Below, piece by piece: positions 8,510 to 17,372 of a stretch of 64,000 bases of DNA. Every line of letters starts with the position of its first letter. Position 1 is the stretch's first letter. This DNA is from Prevotella sp. (GTDB lineage Bacteria; Bacteroidota; Bacteroidia; Bacteroidales; Bacteroidaceae), in contig JAEEQB010000003.1 of NCBI GenBank assembly GCA_016285075.1, positions 62,001 to 126,000 of the forward strand, in the 5' to 3' direction. The notes under the pieces were generated by a model. The model was not told the DNA's origin, did no database searches, and was given only the letters and a program-made list of their open reading frames with translations. The translations under genes and the position numbers were made by a program.

Positions 8510-8602
8510 ATGAAAGCCGCGAAGTTGCTTACGCTTGGCAAATTGAGCATGCTCATTTGCTTTCGCTTAATCGCATCTTTGCACACCCAATTGAACAACT
8601 AA
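8510..8602 (+). CDS. Possible 30-aa leader ORF
   Basis: ATG lies five bases after the promoter element, and the reading frame encodes about 30 residues, beginning MKAAKLLTLGKLSMLICF and ending LHTQLNN, stopping 16 bases before the protease start. The DNA also folds: GCAAATTGAGC faces GCTCATTTGC around 8539-8561. It could be a leader peptide, a structured 5' UTR, or chance. Confidence 0.3.
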   Translation: MKAAKLLTLGKLSMLICFRLIASLHTQLNN

Positions 8603-8618
8603 TTAACCAATTTCAATT

Positions 8619-11447
8619 ATGAAGCTAAAGAATCTCTTTTTGACTTTTCTGCTGACTGTTGTCGGCACGACAAGTATGACGGCACAAATGCAAATGCCGC
8701 CCATTCCCATTGACCCCGCGGTGCGTATTGGAAAGCTCGACAACGGGCTTACTTATTACATACGCCACAATAACTGGCCGGAGCAGCGAGCCGAGTTCTA
8801 CATCGCGCAGAAGGTGGGTTCCATTCAGGAGGATGACAACCAGCGCGGATTGGCACATTTCCTGGAGCACATGGCCTTCAACGGCTCGAAGCATTTCAAG
8901 GGCAACGAGCTGCTGCGTTGGTGCGAAAGCATCGGCGTGAAGTTCGGCACCGACCTCAATGCCTATACTTCAATAGACCAGACTGTTTATAATATAAGTA
9001 ATGTACCCACGACGCGCGAGTCAATTGTCGACTCCTGTCTCATGATTCTCTGGGACTGGGCCGACGGTCTGCTTCTGGAACAGGAAGAGATAGAGAAGGA
9101 ACGTGGAGTGATTCATGAGGAGTGGCGTCTGCGTACTTCGGCACAAATGCGTATGATTGAGCGCGACCTTCCCAAGCTCTATCCCGGCTCGAAGTACGGC
9201 TATCGTATGCCTATAGGCCTGATGGAGATTATCGACAATTTTGAGCGTCCTTTCCTGCAGCAGTACTACGAGAAGTGGTATCGTCCCGACAACCAGGGCA
9301 TTATTGTTGTTGGCGACGTGGATGTTGACTTGGTTGAGCAGAAGATCAAGACCATGTTCAGCCAGATTGCCAAGCCAGGTCCCGATGCAGCGAAGCTGGA
9401 ACGGGTGGACGTGCCCGACAATGCGAAGCCTATCGTTGTCATAGACAAGGACAAAGAGGAGCAGTACAATATTGTGCAGGTGATGTTCAAACATGAGGCT
9501 ATTCCCGATTCTTCCAAGGGCTCATGGGAATATGTGGTGGCCCAGTATCTGAAGAACACAGCACTTGGAATGCTCAATAGCCGTCTGGGGGAGATTGCCC
9601 AGCAGCCCGACTGCCCGTTCCTGCAGGCTCAGGTGGAAGACGGCACCTACTTGATGTCGAAGACTGTTGATGCCTTTAACATGGCTATTGTGCCCAAGGA
9701 CGGCATGATGAACGAAGCCGTCAAAACTGTTTTCTCCGAAGCACGCCGTGCCGCGGAGTTCGGCTTTACGCAGACGGAGTATGGGCGTTCGAAAGCCAAT
9801 ACGCTGAGTGCGCTTGATAAGCAATATTCCAACAAGGATAAGCGCTACAATTCTCAGTTTGTCAATCAGTATGTGCAGCACTTCCTCAGCAACGAGCCTA
9901 TTCCTTCTATCGACGACAGCTACCAGATCATGAAACAGTTGGTGCCCGCCATTCCTATGGAAGCAGTCAACATGGTGATGGCTGAGCTGATGCCCAAGAA
10001 CGACTCTAACCTCGTCATCCTTAACTTCAACCAGGAGAAAGACGATGCCGTCTATCCCACCGAGGAAGGGCTCTTAGGGGCCATCCGTGATGCACGTGCC
10101 CAGGCCCTGACTGCTTGGGTAGACAATGTGAAGGACGAGCCCCTCATGACTACCCTCCCCAAGAAAGGCACTATCAAGAGCGAGGTGAAGAACGAGAAGT
10201 TCGGTTACTCTGAGCTGACGCTCTCCAACGGCGTGAAGGTGATACTCAAGCAGACCGACCTGAAGAAGGATCAGGTTCTGCTTACGGGTGAGGGATGGGG
10301 CGGAAATGCCCTCTATGGTTTGGAAGACTATGCCAACATGCAGATGTTCGGCGATGTGGTGGAGGCCAGTGGTCTGGCAGGCTTCTCTCACACCGAGCTG
10401 ATCAAGGCTCTGGCTGGAAAGGTGGCTGGTGCCACCCTCTCCATGAGCACCCAGCGTACCAATGTCAACGGCTCGTCCACGCCCAATGATGTGGAGACCA
10501 TGATGCAGTTGGTTTACCTTTACATGACAGGCAACATCAAGAAGGACCAGCAGTCGTACGACCAGATGATGAAGACCGCCGAGATTTCCTTGAAGAACCG
10601 TCTGTTGCAGCCTGAGGCTGTGTTCAGCGACTCGCTCAATGCCACCATCAGCTGCCATAACCCACGTTTCCGCAATATCGATGTCAGCGACCTCAAAGAC
10701 GTCAACTACGACCGCATCCTGCAGATGGCCAAGGAACGCACTGCCAATGCTGCCGCCTTCACCTTCACCATCATCGGCAACTACAACGATTCCATCATCC
10801 GTCCCCTTATTGAGCAGTACATCGCTTCGCTGCCTGCTCAGAAAACAATTGAGAAGGGTAAGGATGTTTCCACCGACTATAAGGGGCGTGTGGTGAACAG
10901 TTTCCGGCACAAGGCTGAGACACCTAAGTCCATTGCCGTGCTCCACTGGTACAGCAAGCAGCTGCCCTATAACCTTAAGAACAGCATTCTGGCACAGGCA
11001 GCTGGACAAGTGCTGCAGATGGTTTATCTGAAAGAGATTCGCGAGGAGGCAAGTGCTGCCTATACTGTCAATGCCCAGGCAGGCATCAGCCGTGATGACT
11101 TCGGCGATGAGACCAGTATCTTTGCGTACTGCCCCATGAAGCCTGAGAAGGCCGATACCGCCATTGCCATCATGCGACGTGCCGTCCAAGACATGGCCAC
11201 CGGCAAATGCGATGCCGACATGTTGGCTAAGGTGAAAGAGTACATGCTGAAGAACCACGCCGACCAATTGAAGCAGAATGGCTACTGGAGTGGACGCATC
11301 CGTACATGGCGCATGTGGAACCTTGATTTCCATACCGATTACGAGAAGACCGTAGAGGCCATCACACCGGCTAGCGTCAGCAATTTCGTAGCCGAAGTGC
11401 TCAAGTCGGGCAATGAGGCTGAAATCGTCATGCTGCCAGCAGAGTAG
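8619..11447 (+). CDS. M16-family zinc metallopeptidase (pitrilysin type), secreted
   Basis: A 942-residue exported protease with a signal peptide cut near STSMTAQ. Zinc motif HFLEH is at residues 80-84 (inverted HxxEH), with a downstream acidic helix (EIEKERGVIHEEW) that supplies the third ligand. The length fits two M16 repeats: an active N-terminal pair and an inactive C-terminal pair, the latter ending in the typical helix LKEIREEASAAYTVNA. Such proteins degrade peptides in the periplasm or outside. Transcription ends at a strong terminator right after the stop. It is probably a single-gene unit. Confidence 0.92.
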   Translation: MKLKNLFLTFLLTVVGTTSMTAQMQMPPIPIDPAVRIGKLDNGLTYYIRHNNWPEQRAEFYIAQKVGSIQEDDNQRGLAHFLEHMAFNGSKHFKGNELLRWCESIGVKFGTDLNAYTSIDQTVYNISNVPTTRESIVDSCLMILWDWADGLLLEQEEIEKERGVIHEEWRLRTSAQMRMIERDLPKLYPGSKYGYRMPIGLMEIIDNFERPFLQQYYEKWYRPDNQGIIVVGDVDVDLVEQKIKTMFSQIAKPGPDAAKLERVDVPDNAKPIVVIDKDKEEQYNIVQVMFKHEAIPDSSKGSWEYVVAQYLKNTALGMLNSRLGEIAQQPDCPFLQAQVEDGTYLMSKTVDAFNMAIVPKDGMMNEAVKTVFSEARRAAEFGFTQTEYGRSKANTLSALDKQYSNKDKRYNSQFVNQYVQHFLSNEPIPSIDDSYQIMKQLVPAIPMEAVNMVMAELMPKNDSNLVILNFNQEKDDAVYPTEEGLLGAIRDARAQALTAWVDNVKDEPLMTTLPKKGTIKSEVKNEKFGYSELTLSNGVKVILKQTDLKKDQVLLTGEGWGGNALYGLEDYANMQMFGDVVEASGLAGFSHTELIKALAGKVAGATLSMSTQRTNVNGSSTPNDVETMMQLVYLYMTGNIKKDQQSYDQMMKTAEISLKNRLLQPEAVFSDSLNATISCHNPRFRNIDVSDLKDVNYDRILQMAKERTANAAAFTFTIIGNYNDSIIRPLIEQYIASLPAQKTIEKGKDVSTDYKGRVVNSFRHKAETPKSIAVLHWYSKQLPYNLKNSILAQAAGQVLQMVYLKEIREEASAAYTVNAQAGISRDDFGDETSIFAYCPMKPEKADTAIAIMRRAVQDMATGKCDADMLAKVKEYMLKNHADQLKQNGYWSGRIRTWRMWNLDFHTDYEKTVEAITPASVSNFVAEVLKSGNEAEIVMLPAE

Positions 11448-11461
11448 AACCAAAACGAAGC

Positions 11462-11498
11462 GAGCCGCCCCGGCATCCCGGTGGCGGCTCTTTTTTTT
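11462..11498 (+). terminator. Rho-independent terminator of the M16 gene
   Basis: GAGCCGCC pairs with GGCGGCTC, with an inner CCGG/CCGG pairing, followed by eight T residues. Confidence 0.9.
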
Positions 11499-11634
11499 GT
11501 GCTTCTGCGTTAGTATGTTATGAAAAATTTGAGAGAATTGAAACTTCACAGTTTCATTTTGCTTTGAATTAAAATGTGTTTTTAATAAACAAGATTATAA
11601 TTATTTAGAGAAAGCATAGAAATCTTTTTTTTTG

Positions 11635-12132
11635 TCAGTAGGTAGGAGCTAGTGTTGCTGGTTCCTGTTTCAGCGAGTCTGTCAGGTTCTCTGCCTGCAT
11701 GGGCTGTAAATCGTCGGTAGAGTCCATCTGCTGCTGGTGATATCTTGCATACTCCGCCTTCGGGTCGTCATAGCCACGGTCCCACGGGGCCTGGGCAGCG
11801 TTGCCGAGTGTGAGTATGATGGCCACAATGGCAGCGGCCTTGAACAGTGGTATCAGCCGTTGGGTAAAACTGATGGTCTTGGCTTTCACCGTCAAGGTCT
11901 TGGGCTCCTGTGTCTCTTTTCCTATCATCTCGAGCATACGGGCATCAAAGTCCTCGGAAAGCATTTCCATCTGGCGATCCGTCTGCTCCATAGCAAATAA
12001 GGCTGCTACCGACTCCATGCCGGCCGGCAACTCCTCCTGACTGAAGAAGATCCTCAGAATCTCCTCTTCCTGCAGAGTGGTCTGCCCCTCAAAGTAGCGT
12101 TCTACCAGTTGCTCGATAAACTTATAGTCCAT
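11635..12132 (-). CDS. Small membrane partner of ECF sigma factor (putative anti-sigma)
   Basis: A 165-residue protein starting MDYKFIEQLVERYFEG, with a charged cytoplasmic half, one hydrophobic segment (LFKAAAIVAIILTLGNAA, about residues 96-113) and a short outer tail. It starts 11 bases inside the end of the ECF sigma gene. That layout and topology fit an anti-sigma factor, and the N-terminal EEEILRIFF helix resembles sigma-binding helices. No FecR domain is present, so it is not a SusCD-type trans-envelope regulator. A GTG further upstream keeps the frame open but would lie inside sigma coding sequence. Confidence 0.6.
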   Translation of the reverse strand: MDYKFIEQLVERYFEGQTTLQEEEILRIFFSQEELPAGMESVAALFAMEQTDRQMEMLSEDFDARMLEMIGKETQEPKTLTVKAKTISFTQRLIPLFKAAAIVAIILTLGNAAQAPWDRGYDDPKAEYARYHQQQMDSTDDLQPMQAENLTDSLKQEPATLAPTY

Positions 12133-12640
12133 ATTTCTCTGTTTGAATGAATTTCTGTTTAATTGTCTGGCGCGCACGGAAGATATTCACCTTCACCTGT
12201 TCCTCGCTGATGCCGAGGACCTGCGCAATTTCCTTGTAGCTCTTGCCCTCCATGTCACGCAGCTGCATAACACTTCGCTGCTTTTCAGGCAGGCTGTCTA
12301 TCAGGCGTCTTACCAGTTGGATGCGGTCTTGCTGTACTGTATGTTCCTCAGGATTGGCAGAATGGCTTTGATCAACCTGTTCATAGCCCCCCTCGCTCAG
12401 CGAAAGGTTCTGATTACCCATACGTTTCAACTTGTCGAGAGCCAGATTCCGGCAAATAGTCAGGCAGAAGGATTCTATCGATTCTATCTGCTGCCAGTTA
12501 TCACGGCGGTTCCAGACCTTCATCATCGTTTCCTGCACAACATCTTCCGCCTCCGCACGATTGAGAGTGATGCGAAGGGCCAGCCTGTAGAGTTCGTTCT
12601 TCAGTGGCAAGATGTCGCCAGCAAAAGTGATTAATTTCAT
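12122..12640 (-). CDS. RNA polymerase ECF-type sigma factor
   Basis: A 172-residue sigma-70 family protein. Region 2 holds the DAEDVVQE-type helix (NRAEAEDVVQETMMKVW, residues 27-43) and region 4 ends in the HTH SYKEIAQVLGISEEQVKVNIFRAR, given here in one motif up to the recognition helix. LPEKQRSVMQLRDMEG is the typical region 4.1. It would direct polymerase to a small regulon when released from its membrane partner encoded immediately downstream. The target genes are not evident in the window. Confidence 0.93.
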   Translation of the reverse strand: MKLITFAGDILPLKNELYRLALRITLNRAEAEDVVQETMMKVWNRRDNWQQIESIESFCLTICRNLALDKLKRMGNQNLSLSEGGYEQVDQSHSANPEEHTVQQDRIQLVRRLIDSLPEKQRSVMQLRDMEGKSYKEIAQVLGISEEQVKVNIFRARQTIKQKFIQTEKYGL

Positions 12641-12703
12641 CCTCTCTATATAGGTAAGACGATTAACAAACGGAAAAGTTACAGGAAAAGCGATTTTTTT
12701 TTC

Positions 12704-13489
12704 TTATGCTTTTATTACCGTTCCGCTCTGGTCGTCCAAAGCCGTGGCCAGTGTGATGATTACACGCTTCACGCCGGCCTCGATGGAAGCCAGCGCATTC
12801 TCGATTTTTGGCAGCATGCCGCCGCTGATAGTGCCGTCGGCCTTGTAGCGTTCAAAGTCCTCACGGGTAATTAGGGGTATTACGCTATTGTCATCATCGG
12901 GGTTGCGTAGTACGCCGCTTTTCTCAAATGAGTAAATCAGCGTCACATCGTATAGTTCTGACAAGGCTTTTGCGGTCTCGGCAGCCATCGTGTCGGCATT
13001 GGTGTTCAGGATATGTCCTTCACCGTCGTGTGTCAGCGGAGCAATCACAGGCACCAGTCCCATCTCTATCATGCGGGCCAGCTTTTTGCCGTCAGCCTGT
13101 TTCACATCACCTACGAATCCATAGTCTATGCCGTTCTTCAACGGCCGTTTTGCAGAACGTATGACATTGGCATCGGCACCCGTCAGTCCTATGGCATCGA
13201 CACCAAGAGCCTGCAAGCAGGCAACGATATGCTTGTTTACCAAGCCTCCATAGACCATGGTTACCACTTCCAGCATTGCTGCATCGGTGATGCGTCGCCC
13301 TTCAATCATTTTTGTCTCAATGCCCAGGCGCTCAGCAGTCTTGGTAGCCCTGCGCCCACCGCCGTGTACAAGGACCTTTGCACCTTCAATCGCCTTGAAG
13401 GCAGAAAGGAGCTTGTTCAGCTGAGCCTCGTCCTCAACCACAGCACCGCCCACCTTCACGATGGTCAGTTTCTCTTTTGCTTCTCTCAT
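12704..13489 (-). CDS. argB: Acetylglutamate kinase
   Basis: Phosphorylates N-acetylglutamate in arginine biosynthesis, in the cytoplasm. About 261 residues with the amino-acid-kinase fold: IVKVGGAVVED at the start, the VHGGGRRATK nucleotide/substrate loop, LTGADANVI, and ILNTNADTMAAETA. The C-terminal SGGMLPKIENAL is the classic argB signature. The start is ATG 13489; a TTG three codons earlier is less likely. It stands alone rather than in an arg cluster. Confidence 0.93.
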   Translation of the reverse strand: MREAKEKLTIVKVGGAVVEDEAQLNKLLSAFKAIEGAKVLVHGGGRRATKTAERLGIETKMIEGRRITDAAMLEVVTMVYGGLVNKHIVACLQALGVDAIGLTGADANVIRSAKRPLKNGIDYGFVGDVKQADGKKLARMIEMGLVPVIAPLTHDGEGHILNTNADTMAAETAKALSELYDVTLIYSFEKSGVLRNPDDDNSVIPLITREDFERYKADGTISGGMLPKIENALASIEAGVKRVIITLATALDDQSGTVIKA

Positions 13490-13520
13490 TTTTTCCAATT
13501 CTATACTATTTGATGGTTTG

Positions 13521-13528
13521 CAAAGTTA
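13521..13528 (-). promoter_or_regulatory. Promoter -7 element for argB
   Basis: TAACTTTG on the minus strand, 32 bases before the argB ATG. Confidence 0.62.
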
Positions 13529-13812
13529 CAACAAAGAATTGAAACAACCAAAACTTTTTCAAAAAAAGCAGATAAGTATTTCAAAATGCGCTAGTGAGCC
13601 CCTTCAGGGCGTTTACAGCATCGAAAACATCCTATAGTTATTACCGCGCCGTGCTGACATTGCGGAAAGACGCCCTGAAGGGACCCCAGCCGTAAGTCCA
13701 GGGCCGCCCTGGGCTGGTAGCTTTTGGCTTTTCAGACCGTTTTTTTACTTGCGAAAGTCGAGTAAGTATCTTTAGTCCCCTTTAGAAAGAGGACTCAGTA
13801 AGTATTTGCTTG
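13529..13812. other. Intergenic region with GC-rich inverted repeats
   Basis: No gene is seen. CCCTTCAGGGCGT at 13600-13612 pairs exactly with 13670-13682, and CCAGGGCcGCCCTGG at 13698-13712 is a palindrome. The same kind of motif pair occurs near 7194-7230, so this is a dispersed intergenic repeat. Confidence 0.65.
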
Positions 13813-14346
13813 TCAGAGAATGAGGTCGCGGGCAAACTGATAGATAATAATGCCTGCAGTGACGCTGACATTCATAGAATGCTTTGTACCTAGCTGTGGA
13901 ATTTCCAGGCAGCCGTGACATGCATCAACCACTTCCTGATGGACCCCCATCACCTCATTGCCCAGTACCACTGCATAGCGTTGCCCGGGTTCCGCATGGA
14001 ATGAGGGCAATTTGGTAGAGTGTTCTACCTGCTCCACTGCATAGACGGTATAGCCCTGCTGACGTAGTTGCCGTACAGCCTCAAGGGCGGTGGACACGTA
14101 ATGCCAGCTGACGCTGTCCTCAGCTCCAAGGGCAGTCTTATGGATTTCTGCGTGGGGTGGAGTGGACGTGATGCCGCAGAGGAGCACCTGCTCCACTCGG
14201 AAAGCATCGCTGGTACGTAGGACACTGCCGACATTATACATAGAACGCACATCGTCAAGCACCACGACAAGGGGTAGTTTCTCAGCCTCGCGGAATTCCT
14301 CGAGGCTGAGGCGTTTCATTTCTATGGTGCGTATCTTCCGCGGCAT
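13813..14346 (-). CDS. TrmH/SpoU-family RNA 2'-O-methyltransferase
   Basis: A 177-residue SPOUT methyltransferase that would methylate a ribose in tRNA or rRNA with S-adenosylmethionine. The three family motifs are present: DDVRSMYNVGSVLRTSDAF, then VVLGNEVMGV, then IPQLGTKHSMNVSVTAGI with the knot asparagine. It lacks the N-terminal L30e-like domain of RlmB. I use ATG 14346 (MPRKIRTIEM), 19 bases past the S41 protease stop; a TTG at 14406 would force a large overlap. Confidence 0.88.
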   Translation of the reverse strand: MPRKIRTIEMKRLSLEEFREAEKLPLVVVLDDVRSMYNVGSVLRTSDAFRVEQVLLCGITSTPPHAEIHKTALGAEDSVSWHYVSTALEAVRQLRQQGYTVYAVEQVEHSTKLPSFHAEPGQRYAVVLGNEVMGVHQEVVDACHGCLEIPQLGTKHSMNVSVTAGIIIYQFARDLIL

Positions 14347-14365
14347 AAAACGGTGTGGCAGATTC

Positions 14366-16036
14366 TCAAGGGTGAAGAATTTTCCGATAGTCCTCTGGAG
14401 TGTCAAGCAGCTGTTGTGCTTTCAGGAGCACCTTGTCGGTAGAGAGACTGGCCTCAATGGCACCCGCCTGATAATAATAAGCGGTAAGGATATTAAGTTC
14501 GAGCATCTGCTGGATGGTGTCGCGATGTTTGTCAAGGTCGTGTGCCACGTTGTGATTCATACGCTTCTCGAGTTCGTCAAAGGCACTTTTGGCTTCATCG
14601 TAGTAGCCCTCGAACTTGGCAGTCTTAACGAGTTCTGCCAGTTGTTTCTTACTGACGGGGTCGTAGCTGAATCCCTTGTCAATTACCTGTTGACGGAAGT
14701 TTCTCCAGTCGGCTTCGCTAAGATGGAAATCACGTGGCGAAGGTATGCTGGGATGTCGGGCAATGTAGTCGCAGGCATAGTCAAACATCACCTCAGTGGA
14801 GTCGAGTCCGCTTCCTGAGAGGTAATAGGCAATATTGGGCATGGTATCGTTTTGGGCTATGAGGTCGGGTTGTATACCGCCGCCATCGCGTACCTCACGC
14901 CCTCCGGCTGTATGAAACACACGTGTGAGCGAGTCGGGGATGTGCTGTGTGACTGCTGCCCCTCCTCCTTGCCTGTAGTCTATAGCCTGTATACAGCGGC
15001 CGCTGGGAATGTAATAACGGCTGGTGGTAATCTTGGCATTGGCATTATAAGGCAAGTCGATGGGCACTTGTACGAGTCCCTTTCCATAGGTACGTGAGCC
15101 GATGATAACTGCGCGGTCAAGGTCTTGTAGTGCGCCGCTGACGATTTCACTGGCAGAGGCTGTCTCGCCATTGACCAGGACGGCAACGGGCAGCAGTGTG
15201 TCGAGAGGTTCGACGGTGGTCTTATAGTCACGAGAGGCTTCTTTGATCTTCCCCTTGTTGGTGACGACGGTGATGCCTCGTGGCACAAAGAGGTTGACAA
15301 GGCTTACTGCCTCAGCCTCACTGCCGCCTCCATTGTTACGCAGGTCTAGCACCAGTGAGGTCATGCCCTGGTTCTTCAGGTCAATCAGCACGCGCCGCAC
15401 TTCCTGGGCGCAACCCTCGGTGAACTGAGAGAGAATGACGTAGCCAGTCTTGGCGTTGTCAAGCAGTCCATAATAGGGAATAGTGGGGGTATACTGTATT
15501 TGTCTGCGGGTAATCTTCATCTTCATCTCCTTGCCGGTGCTGGGACGGCGGACTTTCAGGAGGAATGTAGTGCCGGCGTCGCCGCGAAGGCGTTCGCTCA
15601 CATACTTGGTGTCTTTGCCGGTCATGATGGAGTCGTCTATGCTGACGATGATGTCGCCTTTCCTAAGTCCGGCTTCCTGTGCGGGAGTGCCGCTGTAGGG
15701 CTCATCGATGACGGTGGTCTTCTGCTTCATGTGATAACGTATGAGAGCACCAATGCCGGCATATTTTCCCGTAATGAACGACCTAAGGTCTTTCTGCTCA
15801 GCATAGTATTCGGTGTAGGGGTCGAGCGAGCGCAGCATGCCGTTGATGCCCGCCGTAATGGCGTGCTGGGCGTTGATGGTGTCGACATAGAACAGATCGA
15901 GGTTCTTATACAGTTGATTGAAGATGTCCAGGTTCTTGGCCACCTCCATGTTGTGGTTCTTACCTTTCTGGGCAAAGCCGGTAAGGGGGATTGCCAGTAT
16001 CAGCAGGAAAAATAGTTTTTTCATCTTCAGAATCAT
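14366..16036 (-). CDS. S41-family C-terminal processing protease
   Basis: A 556-residue exported serine protease. Order: signal peptide (KLFFLLILAIPLTGFAQ), N-terminal helical region, PDZ domain around residues 87-160 (PAQEAGLRKGDIIVSIDD), then the S41 core with LVLDLRNNGGG, the serine loop ETASASE at residues 291-297 and the catalytic lysine in SRTYGKG (Lys 319). CtpA-type enzymes trim or degrade proteins in the periplasm. ATG 16036 or the internal ATG at 16024 (MKKLFF) may be the start. It is followed by the methyltransferase in one operon. Confidence 0.92.
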   Translation of the reverse strand: MILKMKKLFFLLILAIPLTGFAQKGKNHNMEVAKNLDIFNQLYKNLDLFYVDTINAQHAITAGINGMLRSLDPYTEYYAEQKDLRSFITGKYAGIGALIRYHMKQKTTVIDEPYSGTPAQEAGLRKGDIIVSIDDSIMTGKDTKYVSERLRGDAGTTFLLKVRRPSTGKEMKMKITRRQIQYTPTIPYYGLLDNAKTGYVILSQFTEGCAQEVRRVLIDLKNQGMTSLVLDLRNNGGGSEAEAVSLVNLFVPRGITVVTNKGKIKEASRDYKTTVEPLDTLLPVAVLVNGETASASEIVSGALQDLDRAVIIGSRTYGKGLVQVPIDLPYNANAKITTSRYYIPSGRCIQAIDYRQGGGAAVTQHIPDSLTRVFHTAGGREVRDGGGIQPDLIAQNDTMPNIAYYLSGSGLDSTEVMFDYACDYIARHPSIPSPRDFHLSEADWRNFRQQVIDKGFSYDPVSKKQLAELVKTAKFEGYYDEAKSAFDELEKRMNHNVAHDLDKHRDTIQQMLELNILTAYYYQAGAIEASLSTDKVLLKAQQLLDTPEDYRKILHP

Positions 16037-16057
16037 GTACTATAGGAAAATCGGGTA

Positions 16058-16065
16058 CAAAAGTA
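16058..16065 (-). promoter_or_regulatory. Promoter -7 element for the S41 protease operon
   Basis: TACTTTTG on the minus strand, 21 bases before ATG 16036. Confidence 0.62.
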
Positions 16066-16089
16066 ATAAAAACGTATGAGAAAACCATA

Positions 16090-16893
16090 TTATTTCTCAA
16101 AAAATGTTTCCCTTGGCATACAAACGGCCAATGTTTTGCTTCGGAACGTGTTGAACGACAGGTAGTCGAGTCCTCCGTAGGGCGGATGGTCGCCCCAGGA
16201 GTTTTTCATGATGAAATAGAGTTGTCCCTCATCGTCATGCGCCAGCCCCACCACGGCCATGCTGTGTTCTTTACTTTCCCAGCATACTCCATGCCCCTGC
16301 CTCACCGCACGCTCAGTACGGCTGAGCAGGGTGTCCATGGGAACGTTGAGGAAACGTGCGTGAGTCCAGTTGTCTGGGACGTCGAGTTCTACCTCCTGGT
16401 AATAAGGATAACGTGCGCTGCTGGTCAGGGGCACATACTCGTCAGGGGCGCAGACGCTGCGTGCAAACTCCTGCATAGTATATTCCATGCCATACATGAA
16501 TGTGAAGCGGGGTAGAGGGGTGTCAACAGTGGGCATGGCGTCATATTGGGTCACTCCATACTTATGTATCATCTCTATGAGGGTGATGCCCATGCCCCGG
16601 TGGCTCTTTGGGACATCCGGCTCCTGTTCAAGCATTTTCTCAACATAGGCAGCCGAGAGGTTCACCGAGTCGCCCTTCATGATATGCTCCGTTTCGATGG
16701 CGGCCAGCATGGCATACACCCAGCACGTCTGGGCTTTCCCTTGGTCTTTCACGGGTGTCATGGCGTTGAGCACATCCGTCACATAACGCTGAGGCTGCTG
16801 CGCGCAGCCTGTCAAGAGCATGAGAAACAAACAAGATGAAAAGACGATTGCCCCCAGCCATCCTGCTCCTTCAGCCCGTCTTCCGCTTCTCAT
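16090..16893 (-). CDS. C1A-like (papain-fold) cysteine peptidase, lipoprotein
   Basis: A 267-residue protein with a lipoprotein signal (FLMLLTGC, lipid Cys about residue 30). The papain triad is visible: active Cys in KDQGKAQTCWVYA (about residue 57), His in ESKEHSMAVVGL and Asn in FIMKNSWG. Members in Bacteroidota act on peptides in the envelope. The ATG at 16893 shares one base with the ybeY stop (TGATG), which points to translational coupling; a GTG one codon earlier is also possible. Confidence 0.85.
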   Translation of the reverse strand: MRSGRRAEGAGWLGAIVFSSCLFLMLLTGCAQQPQRYVTDVLNAMTPVKDQGKAQTCWVYAMLAAIETEHIMKGDSVNLSAAYVEKMLEQEPDVPKSHRGMGITLIEMIHKYGVTQYDAMPTVDTPLPRFTFMYGMEYTMQEFARSVCAPDEYVPLTSSARYPYYQEVELDVPDNWTHARFLNVPMDTLLSRTERAVRQGHGVCWESKEHSMAVVGLAHDDEGQLYFIMKNSWGDHPPYGGLDYLSFNTFRSKTLAVCMPRETFFEK

Positions 16894-17315
16894 CACTCAA
16901 CGTTCCCTCTCAGTTCCAGCGCTTTGTTTTCTGCAGCCTCCATGAGTTCGCGTTCACCGGGTCCCTTGTCGTTCTGTCCGCAGAGATGCAGGATGCCATG
17001 GATAATAACGCGATGTAGCTCCTCATCGTATGACTTACCGAAAAGCTCGGCATTAGATCGTACGGTGTCAAGCGAAATGACGATGTCGCCATGGAGGACG
17101 TCGCCTTCACAGTAGTCGAAGGTGATGATGTCTGTATAATAGTCGTGGCCAAGGTATTCACGATTGACTTCCAGAATATGCTCGTCGTTACAGAACAAGT
17201 AGCCTACTTCGCCTACCCGCTTGCCGTAGGTAGAGGCTACCTGCCTAATCCACGCCGAAGTATTACGACGCTTGATATCTGGGAACTTCACTCCCTCAGT
17301 GCTATAGGTTATCAC
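16893..17315 (-). CDS. ybeY: Endoribonuclease YbeY / rRNA maturation factor
   Basis: A 140-residue zinc protein involved in 16S rRNA 3'-end maturation and ribosome quality control. The signature is HRVIIHGILHLCGQND followed by KGPGERELM. In the canonical motif HGxLHLxGxDH the last residue is a histidine; here it is lysine (CGQNDK), a variant I know from Bacteroidota. The start is GTG, since no ATG fits. It forms an operon with the cysteine peptidase. Confidence 0.9.
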   Translation of the reverse strand: MITYSTEGVKFPDIKRRNTSAWIRQVASTYGKRVGEVGYLFCNDEHILEVNREYLGHDYYTDIITFDYCEGDVLHGDIVISLDTVRSNAELFGKSYDEELHRVIIHGILHLCGQNDKGPGERELMEAAENKALELRGNVE

Positions 17316-17372
17316 AAATGTTTTTTTCCGATTAACAGAGTTACAATTTATTTTGGCAGGAACCCGCTCATG

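Noticed and set aside
10074..11549. A 491-codon open frame antisense to the M16 protease
   Set aside because: Composition is typical of an antisense shadow and it crosses the protease terminator.
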